From Streptomyces hygroscopicus (GTDB lineage Bacteria; Actinomycetota; Actinomycetes; Streptomycetales; Streptomycetaceae), in NCBI GenBank assembly GCA_002021875.1, contig CP018627.1:744001-808000 (forward strand): a stretch of 64,000 nt of DNA, read 5' to 3'. Position 1 is the first letter of the stretch; each line of letters begins with the position of its first letter. Made by a program: the position numbers and the translations under genes. Shown here in pieces: positions 33,204 through 41,526 of this stretch. The notes under the pieces were generated by a model. The model was not told the DNA's origin. It searched no databases and saw only the letters and a program-made list of their open reading frames with translations.

Positions 33204-34538
33204 TCATCCCCAGCCGGCGGGGTAGCGGCGGTAGCGGCGGCTCCGGGGCCGGATGGCCAGCGTGGACAGCAGGCCGGCGAACCCCACCACGATGACCACC
33301 AGGCCGGGGCCGAAGCTCTGGGCGTACGCCACGACGTCGTCGAGCGTCGAGACGCCGTCGTCGACCCCGGAGGTGCCGGGCGCGGCGCCCGTCTGACCGC
33401 CGGACGCGATGGACGGGTTGGCGCTCTGGGCCTTGGCGCCCGGGATGCTCACCCCGAGCGCGGTCAGCGCCTTGGTCACGGGCTGGAAGAAGGTCACTCC
33501 GCCCTTGGTGCAGTCGCCGCTGCCGCCGGAGGTGACGCCGAGCGCCACGCCCTGGGCGAAGAGCGGTCCGCCGCTGTCGCCGGGCTCGGCGCACACGGTG
33601 GCCTGGACCAGCCCGGTGACCGTGCCTTCGGGGTAGTTGACCGTCGCGTTGAGGCCGGTCACCTTGCCCGAGCGCAGTCCGGTGGTGCTGCCGCTGCGGA
33701 ACACCTCCTGGCCCACGACGGGGTCGGCCACTCCGGTGACCCGCACCACCTGGCCGCCACCGACGTTGAGCACGCTGCTCTGGTCCAGCGAGGTGTTGTC
33801 GTACCGCACCAGCGAGAAGTCATTGCCGGGGAAGCTGGTCTGGACCGTAGTGCCGATTTTGGTGCGGCCGGTGGCGTCGGTGAACCAGGGGGTGCCGGGG
33901 GGACCGCAGTGCCCCGCCGTCAGGATGAAGCCGGTCTTGCCGTTGGTGACATTGAAACCGGCCGAGCAGCGGCTGCCGTTGGTGAACATCGGGGCGGCGC
34001 CCGCGGTTCTGGTGGTGAAGGAGTCCGTAGTCCGCCGCGTGCGCACCTCGTCGCCCACCTCCGCCGCGAGGTCCTTCATCCTCGACCAGCGGGCGGTGGA
34101 GACGGTGCTGTCGCCGACCAGCACGACCTGGTTGGACTTGGGGTCCACCAGCCACGCGGTGCCCGCCACCCGGGGCGCCGAGCGCAGCTTCTCGGTCGCG
34201 GAGGCAAGCTGCTCCATGCTGTACCGCACCCGTTTGGCGGTGGCACCGGCCCGGCTGACCTCGCCCGCCGCCGTATCGTCCGTCACCGCGACCACCGGAC
34301 GGCCGTCGGCGCCGATCCAGTTGCCCGCCGTACGGGAGGTGCCGAGCGCGGACACCAGCCGCCCGCCCACATCGTCCGTCTGGCGCGCGGTCAGGGCTCG
34401 CGAACCGTCGCTTCCGGTCGTCCCGTGGGCCGATCCGCCCGGCACGGCCTGCGAGACCATCACCCCGCCACAGACCAGCGCCCCGACAGCCGCGAACCGC
34501 ACGACCCGGCGCACGCCTCGCCGCATGTGCTTCACCAC
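33204..34538 (-). CDS. Membrane-anchored streptogrisin-like S1 protease
   Basis: A 444-aa protease homologous to the one at 17553. The signal peptide MVKHMRRGVRRVVRFAAVG leads to a propeptide and a catalytic domain with H210 (TAGHCG), D240 (GNDFSLVRYDN) and S322 (GDSGGPLF). Unlike its paralogue it ends with a helix LVVIVVGFAGLLSTLAI followed by RPRSRRYRRY, a stop-transfer anchor, so the protease should stay on the cell surface. The GTG start at 34538 has AAGGAG at 5-nt spacing; a second GTG follows immediately. Convergent with GH2. Confidence 0.87.
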   Translation of the reverse strand: MVKHMRRGVRRVVRFAAVGALVCGGVMVSQAVPGGSAHGTTGSDGSRALTARQTDDVGGRLVSALGTSRTAGNWIGADGRPVVAVTDDTAAGEVSRAGATAKRVRYSMEQLASATEKLRSAPRVAGTAWLVDPKSNQVVLVGDSTVSTARWSRMKDLAAEVGDEVRTRRTTDSFTTRTAGAAPMFTNGSRCSAGFNVTNGKTGFILTAGHCGPPGTPWFTDATGRTKIGTTVQTSFPGNDFSLVRYDNTSLDQSSVLNVGGGQVVRVTGVADPVVGQEVFRSGSTTGLRSGKVTGLNATVNYPEGTVTGLVQATVCAEPGDSGGPLFAQGVALGVTSGGSGDCTKGGVTFFQPVTKALTALGVSIPGAKAQSANPSIASGGQTGAAPGTSGVDDGVSTLDDVVAYAQSFGPGLVVIVVGFAGLLSTLAIRPRSRRYRRYPAGWG

Positions 34539-34673
34539 CCTGTCTCCTTACGTCGATCCGGCCGGGGCCTCGGACGGCGAAGGCCCTCCCCCTCATACGT
34601 AAGGAAACGGCGTCCTGCTCACTCCCCGGACGGAGCGGCGGCCACGGCTGCCGCGGCCCGCGGGAACCGGGGA

Positions 34674-35036
34674 TCAGCGCCGGTCGCCGTAGCGCTTGCC
34701 GAGGAACCCCCCGACCAGCGCGGCCGTGCCGCCGCCGAGGATGGCCGCACCTTGCGTGGCGGCGTCATGGGCGAGGAAATACGTGGCCACCCAGATGTAC
34801 GCCACGACCGTGCCCGCGCCGAGCAGCGAGCCGAATGCCTGCAGCCCGGTGTGGACCCAGTCCATGCGGCGGCGGTGCTCGCGTTCCCGCTGGAGTTCGG
34901 TGAGCATCCACTCCACCGTGCCGGGCCTGACCGCCTCCCACTCCTTGGCCTGTTCCACCGGCAGCCGGTCGCCCCAGGGCACCGCCGTCTCCGGAGGGCT
35001 GCCCGGGGCGGGGTTCTCACTCGCGTTCTCGGTCAC
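34674..35036 (-). CDS. Small membrane protein coupled to the Ser/Thr kinase
   Basis: A 120-aa protein. The N-terminal half is hydrophilic, including WGDRLPVEQAKEWEAVRPG and a basic coil LQREREHRRRMDW. Two hydrophobic helices follow (AFGSLLGAGTVVAYIWVATY and AAILGGGTAALVGGFLG), ending in KRYGDRR. It has no recognised domain. The GTG start overlaps the kinase stop (GTGA) and GGAGG lies just upstream, so it is translationally coupled and may be a kinase partner or substrate. Confidence 0.72.
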   Translation of the reverse strand: MTENASENPAPGSPPETAVPWGDRLPVEQAKEWEAVRPGTVEWMLTELQREREHRRRMDWVHTGLQAFGSLLGAGTVVAYIWVATYFLAHDAATQGAAILGGGTAALVGGFLGKRYGDRR

Positions 35037-36460
35037 GGCGCCTCCCCCGGACGGTTCGGACGGGATGGGGGATCCGCGGCCGCGGACCGTGGCGGAGGCG
35101 GACCGAGCGCGGTGAGGAAGTCCGCCATGTCCCGCTCCATCTCTCGCTCCACCGGACGTCGCGCCCGCCGCGCCGGGGGCTGAGGGATCGCCAGGGACGC
35201 CAGATATCCCTCGCGCAGCGCCTGCCAGGGCGCGGTGGGCCGGTGGGCCGCCTCCCCGGCATACGGGCGCAGGGCGTCGAGCCACCGGGCCTGCCGGTCC
35301 CGCTGTCTGGCCCACGCGAAGCCGCGCGCCGCGAGCGCCAGCCACAGCAGGCCGAGACACCCGGGCCCCACCCATCCGGGAATGTCGTCCAGGGAACCGA
35401 GGCGCAGCGAGGGCAGGGCCACCGCCCCAGGTACGGCGAGCACGACCGCCAGTACGGCGGCGATCGAGACGAGGGCTCCGGCGCCCACACCGCTCGCCCG
35501 GGCGGCCGGCCGCATGGGCCTCGCGGAGGCCGGGGCGGCCCCTGCCGGGGCCGCGGCCCCGGCTGCCGGGACCCATCTGGGCTCATCCCAGGCCAGGGAG
35601 CGCAGCAGCGCCTCGGCCCGCTCGGCCGTCAGCCGCCGTTCCGGGTCCTTGACCAGCAGACCCTCGATCAGCGGCCGCAACGGGCCCGCGTATCTCATGG
35701 GCGGCGGCGGGTCGTTGAGCACCGCGCTCATCAGCTCGCCCACGCTCTCCCCCTGGAACGGCACAACGCCTTCGACGGCCTCGTACAGGGTCACGCCCAG
35801 TGACCACAGATCGGCCTTGAGCATCGCCTCCGCGGTCGCCTGATAGGGCGAGAGCGTGAAGCGCTCCGGCGCCATGTAAGGGGGCGTTCCGACCACCGTG
35901 TCCTCGTCCACGAAGGTCAGGCCGAGATGGTCCACCAGTACCGCGGGGCCGTCCGGGCGGAAGAGAATATTGCGCGGTTTGACGTCCCGATGGGCGACCC
36001 CCGCCGCGTACAGGGCCCGTAACCCGCGCAGCACCTCCAGGCCGATCCGGGCGATCTCGGGCGCGTACGGCCGTCTGTCCCACTCACGCATCCGGTCCGC
36101 CAGCGAACGCGGATCGAGGCGCTCCATGACGATCCAGACCCGGCCGTCCCTCTCGCCCAGGTCATAGATGGCGGCCAGATGCGGATGCACGGTCGCGGCG
36201 AGGACGTGGACCTCACGGCGCAGCCGTTCGCGCCACCGCCGGTACGCCTCCGGGTCCGGGTCGCCGCCCGGGCGCAGCTCCTTGACGACGACGGGGCGAC
36301 CGAGCGCCACGTCGTAGGCGTCCCAGACCAGGCTCATACCCCCCGCGCCCAGGCGCCCGCGTAACTCGTACCGGCCGCCGAGCACGCTCCCGTGGGGCGA
36401 TCCCCCCTCGGAGCCGTGGTCGTGCCGATCGCCGCCGGATGTTCCCCCGGTCGTCCCCAT
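35033..36460 (-). CDS. Hanks-type Ser/Thr protein kinase, membrane anchored
   Basis: A 475-aa protein. The kinase domain (about 30-300) has the P-loop GRLGAGGMSLV, K60 in VVVKEL, catalytic loop HRDVKPRN with D159, and APE-equivalent MAPER near 199. The DFG motif is altered to DHLG (D177), keeping the metal-binding Asp but not the Phe. A Pro/Ala linker precedes two hydrophobic stretches at about 345-370 and 385-400, then a cytoplasmic-type C-terminal tail. No PASTA domains. The ATG 36460 is preferred over the longer reading from 36535 since GGGGTGG precedes it. Confidence 0.87.
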   Translation of the reverse strand: MGTTGGTSGGDRHDHGSEGGSPHGSVLGGRYELRGRLGAGGMSLVWDAYDVALGRPVVVKELRPGGDPDPEAYRRWRERLRREVHVLAATVHPHLAAIYDLGERDGRVWIVMERLDPRSLADRMREWDRRPYAPEIARIGLEVLRGLRALYAAGVAHRDVKPRNILFRPDGPAVLVDHLGLTFVDEDTVVGTPPYMAPERFTLSPYQATAEAMLKADLWSLGVTLYEAVEGVVPFQGESVGELMSAVLNDPPPPMRYAGPLRPLIEGLLVKDPERRLTAERAEALLRSLAWDEPRWVPAAGAAAPAGAAPASARPMRPAARASGVGAGALVSIAAVLAVVLAVPGAVALPSLRLGSLDDIPGWVGPGCLGLLWLALAARGFAWARQRDRQARWLDALRPYAGEAAHRPTAPWQALREGYLASLAIPQPPARRARRPVEREMERDMADFLTALGPPPPRSAAADPPSRPNRPGEAP

Positions 36461-36557
36461 CCGCCACCCCCTCACCAGCCGACTGATGCCCACAGTAGGG
36501 CGTCGGCCGGGCCCGGCGAAGGGGGCCACGGACACGAGTCCGGTGGCGCACCGCGGC

Positions 36558-38039
36558 TCAGGAGGCGCCCTTCTCGTACGGCGCGCTGGTGAACACCACC
36601 TTGTCGCGGGTGCCGTCGGTCACCCAGAACCGTTGCGGCTTCTCCCCGTAGAGCGCGAAGAGCGGGTCCGGTCCCCAGGCCAGCACGACCTCGTCCTTGC
36701 CGTCGTGGTCGAAGTCCCCGGCGTCGAAGAGCTTGACGGCGCGCTGCTTCTTCGGCACCTTGCGGCCGTCCGCGCGGGCCTGGACGGTGCGGTCGAGGGT
36801 GCGGCGGTGGGCGATCTCGCCGGGGGCGTCCGGGCGGATCGTCAGCAGTTCGGTGCCGCCGGTGCGCAGCGAGACGGCCAGCTCGTCGGTGCCGTCTCCG
36901 TCGGTGTCGGCCGCGGCGAGGACATCGCCACCCAGGGCGGGGATTTTGATCGGCGAAGGCGTCGATCCGGCCGTGCGCTTGGTGTACACGCTCACCGACT
37001 GGTTGACGTCCGCGGGTTCGGTCTCGTAGCCCGGTTCGTCGTTGCGGCTGCCGGTGTCGGCGACCGCGACATCCCGCTTTCTGTCGCCGTCGAAGTCGCC
37101 GAAGGCGATGGCGTTGCCCTTGCGGAGGGTGCGGCCGGTGGTGGCGAGGCCGTCCGGGCCCGCCGTGAGGAGCGCGGACTCCATCTGGTCGTCGTCGCCC
37201 TGCGCGTGCACCACCAGGTCGGTGGGCCGGTCGCCGTCGATGGCGTCGGCGTACAGCTCCGCGATCTGGCCGCTGGGCCCGAGCGGATTGGCGTACGTCT
37301 GGGTGCGGGCGGCCTTGCCATCGCGGCCGAACGGGCCGTACATCACGTGGAAGTCCTTGCCGCTCTGGCGCACGGCGGCCAGATCGTGGTGTCCGTCCCC
37401 GTTGAAGTCACCCGCCGCCAGGGGCCGCGGGATCTCCAGGCCGTCGTCGGCGCCGGTCAGCCGCACCAAAGTGGCGGAGGCTCCCCGGCGCGGCCCCTCT
37501 GGGCCACCCCAGGCGATGTAGGGGAGCGTCTGGGTGGAGATGTGGGTGCGCTCGCTGCCGGCCGGGTCGCGCTCCTTGGTGGCGGTGGCGATCACATCGG
37601 CGAAACCGTCGCCGTCGAGGTCCGCGGTGGTCGCGGAGCGCATCTCGCCCGCGTTGCGCTCCTGCCACCCGGCGCCGGTGGGCAGGCCGAGGTCCGCACG
37701 GCCGAGCACGGTGCGGACGGCGGGGTCCACGCCCTTCGCCGCGCCGTACACGTAGGCGATATGCCGCAAGCCGCCGAGTTCCTGCCCGGAGGCGAGGGGA
37801 ATTCTGAGCTCGGGGCGGCCGTCGCCGTTGAGGTCGTCCGGCAGCGCGCTGCCCTTGCCCCGGGCGACGGGAGCGGTCGCGGTGGGGGTGACGACGGGTG
37901 AGGCCGTGCTCTTCCCGGCCCCGTCACCGCCCTTCTTCGCGTCGTCTCCACCACCACCGCCGCACGCGGTGAGCAGCGCCAGCGCGGCGGCGCAGAGGGT
38001 GGCGGGGGCGGGGCGGAGCCTGGTGGTGGGGGATGCCAT
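36558..38039 (-). CDS. FG-GAP/VCBS-repeat lipoprotein
   Basis: A 493-aa secreted lipoprotein from ATG 38039. The signal MASPTTRLRPAPATLCAAAL ends in the lipobox LLTAC, followed by a Gly-rich linker. The mature chain repeats calcium-binding D-x-D/N-x-DG motifs such as DLNGDGRPEL, DLDGDGFAD, DFNGDGHHD, DFDGDRKRD, DTDGDGTDE and DFDHDGKDE, about seven propeller blades of the integrin-alpha type. It probably binds a surface ligand. A start at 38087 would add 16 residues; neither start has a clear ribosome site. Function unknown. Confidence 0.82.
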   Translation of the reverse strand: MASPTTRLRPAPATLCAAALALLTACGGGGGDDAKKGGDGAGKSTASPVVTPTATAPVARGKGSALPDDLNGDGRPELRIPLASGQELGGLRHIAYVYGAAKGVDPAVRTVLGRADLGLPTGAGWQERNAGEMRSATTADLDGDGFADVIATATKERDPAGSERTHISTQTLPYIAWGGPEGPRRGASATLVRLTGADDGLEIPRPLAAGDFNGDGHHDLAAVRQSGKDFHVMYGPFGRDGKAARTQTYANPLGPSGQIAELYADAIDGDRPTDLVVHAQGDDDQMESALLTAGPDGLATTGRTLRKGNAIAFGDFDGDRKRDVAVADTGSRNDEPGYETEPADVNQSVSVYTKRTAGSTPSPIKIPALGGDVLAAADTDGDGTDELAVSLRTGGTELLTIRPDAPGEIAHRRTLDRTVQARADGRKVPKKQRAVKLFDAGDFDHDGKDEVVLAWGPDPLFALYGEKPQRFWVTDGTRDKVVFTSAPYEKGAS

Positions 38040-38157
38040 CAGGCCACGACAGCGCATCCGGTGGAGCCACGCCATCGGAGAGATCATTTCGTTACGGCAC
38101 GCCCACCGTTAGGGCACGCCCACCCTCAGGGCAGGCCCCCGGCACGGCACACCCCCG

Positions 38158-38763
38158 TTACGACACGCTCCCCGCCAGCGGGTATCCGCAGCGCAGATTC
38201 CACCGGCCCGCACGGCCACTGAGCTCCGTCGCGGTCAGCGGGGCGACATCCAGCCGCCAGAACGCGGGCGCGGGGAAGCCGAGAGCGTGGACGAGCGCGG
38301 CCCGGACCACGGCCGGTTCCACGACGGCGAGCAGCCGCCCCTCACGGGCGGAGGCGGGCGGTGCCGCCGGTGACGGGCTCTCCCGGCGCGCCTCCAGCCA
38401 GGCTCCGATCCGCTCCACCAGCTCCAGCAGCGACTCGCCGCCATGCGGCGCCGCGGCCGGATCGGACAGCCACGCGGCGACCTCCTCCGGCGCCTCCTGC
38501 CCCACCTCGTCCAGCGAACGGCCCCGCCAACGGCCCACGTCGAGATCGCCCAGCTCAGGCGCCACGGCAACGTCGAGCCCCAGGGCCCGGGCGGTACCGC
38601 GGCAGCGCGCGGAGGGCGCGGTGAACGCCGTGTCGTGGTGGGGCAGCGCCGCGGCCGCCGCCTCGGCCCGGCGCACCCCGGCCGGGTCCGGCGGCGCGTC
38701 GTCGAACCGCACCTGCCGCAGCGCCGCGTTGACGGCGGGCGCGACCAACGTGATCCGCACCAC
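38158..38763 (-). CDS. Histidine-phosphatase-fold protein lacking catalytic residues
   Basis: A 201-aa protein with the phosphoglycerate-mutase-like fold: DLDVGRWRGRSLDEV matches the conserved E-x-x-x-G-x-W-x-G segment, and PAAAPHGGESLLELVERI the next helix. However, the N-terminal RHG motif is LVAPAVN, and the second catalytic His in the SHGG-type strand is replaced (VVEPAVVRA). Both catalytic histidines are therefore missing. Relatives of this type accompany cobalt/cobalamin genes in actinobacteria. The GTG start has GAGGGG upstream. It is probably a binding protein rather than a phosphatase. Confidence 0.75.
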   Translation of the reverse strand: MVRITLVAPAVNAALRQVRFDDAPPDPAGVRRAEAAAAALPHHDTAFTAPSARCRGTARALGLDVAVAPELGDLDVGRWRGRSLDEVGQEAPEEVAAWLSDPAAAPHGGESLLELVERIGAWLEARRESPSPAAPPASAREGRLLAVVEPAVVRAALVHALGFPAPAFWRLDVAPLTATELSGRAGRWNLRCGYPLAGSVS

Positions 38764-38861
38764 CCAATCCCCTCAGCCGCACCATTCGCCCACGTAGAGG
38801 CGCACCTTCCGGCATCCGCGCCGTAGCGGCGGACGACCGTCGCGCTACGGTCTCATGACAA

Positions 38862-38945
38862 GACGGCGGCGTGCCGGAAGCCCGGTGAGATTCCGGCACA
38901 CCGGGCGTGACCCGGGTGGCGGATCCCGCCACCCGGCAAGCGCAG
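38862..38945 (+). promoter_or_regulatory. Cobalamin-riboswitch-like fragment
   Basis: The stretch GCCGGAAGCCCGGTGAGATT followed by CCGGCAC resembles the GGGAA-CCGGTG-AAT-CCGG core of cobalamin riboswitches, including the preceding CAAGACGGCGGCG. The downstream CCCGC-CACTGT element and the closing B12-box partner are not recognisable; instead a 10-bp hairpin CCGGGTGGCG...CGCCACCCGG follows (about 38910-38935). It could be a decayed riboswitch left when cobalamin genes were lost, or an atypical one reading into the MBL-Rieske gene. Confidence 0.35.
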
Positions 38946-39021
38946 CCGCGGATGCGCATCACCACGAACCCCCACACGGTGGAGATATCGGACATCACCG
39001 ACCGGGTTGGGGTGCTGTGGT

Positions 39022-40560
39022 ATGCGCGTGACCGGACTTGGACATGCTGGGCTGTTCATCGAAACCGCGGCGGGGTCGGTGCTCTGCGACCCATGGGTCA
39101 ATCCCGCCTTCTTCGGCTCGTGGTTTCCGTTCCCGGACAACACCGATCTGGACTGGGCGCACTACGGGCGCGCGGCGGACTATCTGTATGTCTCCCATCT
39201 GCACCGCGACCATTTCGACGCGGAGAATCTGCGCCGGAACGTGCGCAAGGACGTCACCGTGCTGCTTCCGGCCTTCGCCACCGATGAGCTGGAACGCGAG
39301 CTGAGCGCGCTCGGCTTCACGAACTTCCTCCACACCCACGCGGGCACACCGGTCGAGCGCGACGGCCTGCGCATCATGATCACCGCGCTGACCGGCCCCG
39401 GGGACGGCCCCATCGGCGACTCGGCGCTCTCGCTGGACGACGGCGAGACGGTGCTGCTCAACCAGAACGACGCGCATCCGCTGGACATCGCGGCGATCCG
39501 GGAGTTCGGCGAGGTGGACGCGTACTTCGTCCAGTTCTCCGGGGCGATCTGGTATCCGATGGTGTACCAGCTGCCGGACTCCGCCAAGAAGGAGTTCGCC
39601 GCGCGTAAGCGGCAGGGGCAGTTCGACCGGGCGCTGCGCTATATCGAAGCGGTGGAGGCCAAGCATGTCTTCCCCAACGCGGGCCCGCCGTGCTTCCTCG
39701 ACGACGAGCTCTTCGAGCACAACGGCACCGGCCGGGACGGCGAGAGCATCTTCGTGGACCAGCTGGAGTTTCTGCGCCAACTGGGCCGGGCGCGCCCGGA
39801 GGTGAGGGCGCATCTGCTGCTGCCGGGGACGGTGGCGGAGCCGGAGGACACCGCGTGCAAACTCACCCACCGCTACACCGAGTCGGAGATCGAGCACATC
39901 TTCGGCGAGAAGCGCGCGTATCTGCGGGACTTCGCCCGGCGGCAGCAGCCCGTGCTCGCCGCCGAGCGCGCCTCGCGGGCCCCGGCGCTGCCGCGCGAGC
40001 GGCTGCTGGCCGAGCTGAAGCAGTGGTGGGAACCGCTGTTGACGCGGGCCGACCGGATCTGTGCGGGCGTCGGCGGCCCGGCGCGGCTGGACGTGGGCGA
40101 GGTGCCGATCGTGATCGACTTCCCGGCGCGGGAGGTCCGCCTCTGGGACGGTGAGCGCTGCCGCTACACGCTGTCCACTTCGGCCGATCTGGTGGCCACC
40201 AACATCGACCGGCGCGAGGTGGACTGGTCCAACAGCCTGCTGCTGTCGCTGCGGTTCACCGCCAGCCGGATCGGGCCCTACAACGAGTTCCTGTATGTGT
40301 TCTTCAAGTGCCTGTCCATGGAGCGCATCGAGTACGTGGAGAACTACTACGACTCATGCCAGGACGACGGCCAGGACATCGTGCTGGACGGCTGGCGGGT
40401 CCAGCGGCGCTGCCCCCATCTGCGCGCCGACCTCGGCCGGTTCGGACAGATCGAGGGCGAGGTGCTCACCTGCACCCTGCACGGCTGGCGCTACGACCTG
40501 ACCACGGGCCGCTGTCTGACCTCGGACGGACACGACATCCGCGCGTCGGCCACGTCGTAA
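39022..40560 (+). CDS. Metallo-beta-lactamase-fold / Rieske [2Fe-2S] fusion protein
   Basis: A 512-aa protein. Residues about 1-240 are an MBL-fold domain with metal motif SHLHRDHFD (H59, H61, D63, H64) and LLNQNDAHP as a later ligand region. The C terminus (about 440-512) is a Rieske domain with C464-P-H466 and C484-T-L-H487-GW, spacing C-x-H-x17-C-x2-H. The combination recalls CMP-Neu5Ac hydroxylase (CMAH) and UlaG-like proteins, with the Rieske domain C-terminal here. A redox-dependent hydroxylase or hydrolase is possible. The start at ATG 39022 lacks a strong ribosome site. Confidence 0.82.
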   Translation: MRVTGLGHAGLFIETAAGSVLCDPWVNPAFFGSWFPFPDNTDLDWAHYGRAADYLYVSHLHRDHFDAENLRRNVRKDVTVLLPAFATDELERELSALGFTNFLHTHAGTPVERDGLRIMITALTGPGDGPIGDSALSLDDGETVLLNQNDAHPLDIAAIREFGEVDAYFVQFSGAIWYPMVYQLPDSAKKEFAARKRQGQFDRALRYIEAVEAKHVFPNAGPPCFLDDELFEHNGTGRDGESIFVDQLEFLRQLGRARPEVRAHLLLPGTVAEPEDTACKLTHRYTESEIEHIFGEKRAYLRDFARRQQPVLAAERASRAPALPRERLLAELKQWWEPLLTRADRICAGVGGPARLDVGEVPIVIDFPAREVRLWDGERCRYTLSTSADLVATNIDRREVDWSNSLLLSLRFTASRIGPYNEFLYVFFKCLSMERIEYVENYYDSCQDDGQDIVLDGWRVQRRCPHLRADLGRFGQIEGEVLTCTLHGWRYDLTTGRCLTSDGHDIRASATS

Positions 40561-40630
40561 CCCGTGGCCGGATCCTGATCCGCGGCCGGAGTGGGGCCGG
40601 AGACGATCGGTATGACAGGAGCAATGCCGC

Positions 40631-41338
40631 ATGCCCGAGGCCCCGAAGCCGACCGGCTCGCCCGCCCGTCGACACGTCACCTTCCCCAGCGCGGGCACCA
40701 CCGCCCACGGCCATCTGGCGCTGCCGCCCTCCGGACAGGGGCCCGGGGTGATCGTCATTCAGGAGTGGTGGGGCCTGGACCACCACATCGCCGATGTCAC
40801 CGACCGGCTGGCCCGCGAGGGCTTCGTCGCGCTGGCACCCGATCTGTACGGGGGCAGCGTCGCCCATGACGCCGAAGAGGCGTACCGGATGATGGCGGAT
40901 CTGCCGGTGGAGCGCGGCGTCGAGCTGCTCTCCGGGGCGGTCGGCCATCTCCTCGGCCGGCCCGAGGTCACCTCCGCCACCGTGGGGGCGGTCGGGTTCT
41001 GCATGGGTGGCGGCTTCGTGCTGTACCTGGCCGCCACCGATGCGCGGGTCGGCGCGGCGGTGCCCTTCTACGGCGTCATTCAGGGCGATCTGCCGGACTT
41101 CTCGGGGCTGCGGGCCGACATCCTGGGCCACTTCGGGGAGAACGACAGCACTGTGCCGCTGGACGGTCTGGAGCGGCTGCGCCGGGCCATCCGGGAGCAG
41201 TCCGGGGTGGAGCCGGATTTCCGGCTCTATCCCGCCGGTCACGCCTTCTTCAATGACGAGCGGCCGTCCTATCACGCGGAATCCGCCGCGTCGGCCTGGC
41301 GGAGCACGGTGGACTTCCTGCACCGGCGGCTGGGCTGA
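40631..41338 (+). CDS. Dienelactone hydrolase family protein
   Basis: A 235-aa alpha/beta hydrolase. QEWWGLDHHIADVTDRLAREG near 48 and the nucleophile elbow GFCMGGGF with Cys near 120 are diagnostic. The Asp appears in ENDSTVP near 170 and the His in GHAFFNDE near 205. DLH enzymes open cyclic ester lactones in aromatic or chlorocatechol degradation, though many actinobacterial copies have unassigned substrates. It lies 70 bp after the MBL-Rieske gene, and the pair ends at a very strong terminator, so they may form a unit. Confidence 0.88.
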   Translation: MPEAPKPTGSPARRHVTFPSAGTTAHGHLALPPSGQGPGVIVIQEWWGLDHHIADVTDRLAREGFVALAPDLYGGSVAHDAEEAYRMMADLPVERGVELLSGAVGHLLGRPEVTSATVGAVGFCMGGGFVLYLAATDARVGAAVPFYGVIQGDLPDFSGLRADILGHFGENDSTVPLDGLERLRRAIREQSGVEPDFRLYPAGHAFFNDERPSYHAESAASAWRSTVDFLHRRLG

Positions 41339-41357
41339 GGAAATCGGCTTACGCCCG

Positions 41358-41396
41358 AAAGGGCCTTAAGGCTTCATGAAGCCTTAAGGCCCTTTT
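41358..41396 (+). terminator. Perfect 19-bp palindromic terminator with T tail
   Basis: Bases 41358-41376 are the reverse complement of 41377-41395, ending TTTT. It contains the internal repeat CCTTAAGG twice. It is AT-richer than other hairpins here and resembles a canonical intrinsic terminator. Confidence 0.9.
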
Positions 41397-41526
41397 AAGG
41401 TGAGGACCGGAAGGCTCCAGCACCGTTTAATCCTCAATCACATTCGTCAAAAAATTTTCCGCAGGTCATGAGACGACTTCGGCATCCGCCCGTATGGGAT
41501 GACGGACAGCTCGAAAAGGAGTCGAA

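Noticed and set aside
38104..38157. GGGCACGCCCACC near-repeats between the lipoprotein and phosphatase-like genes
   Set aside because: Only two to three imperfect copies in a 70-bp gap with no strong stem; not distinct enough to call as a feature.
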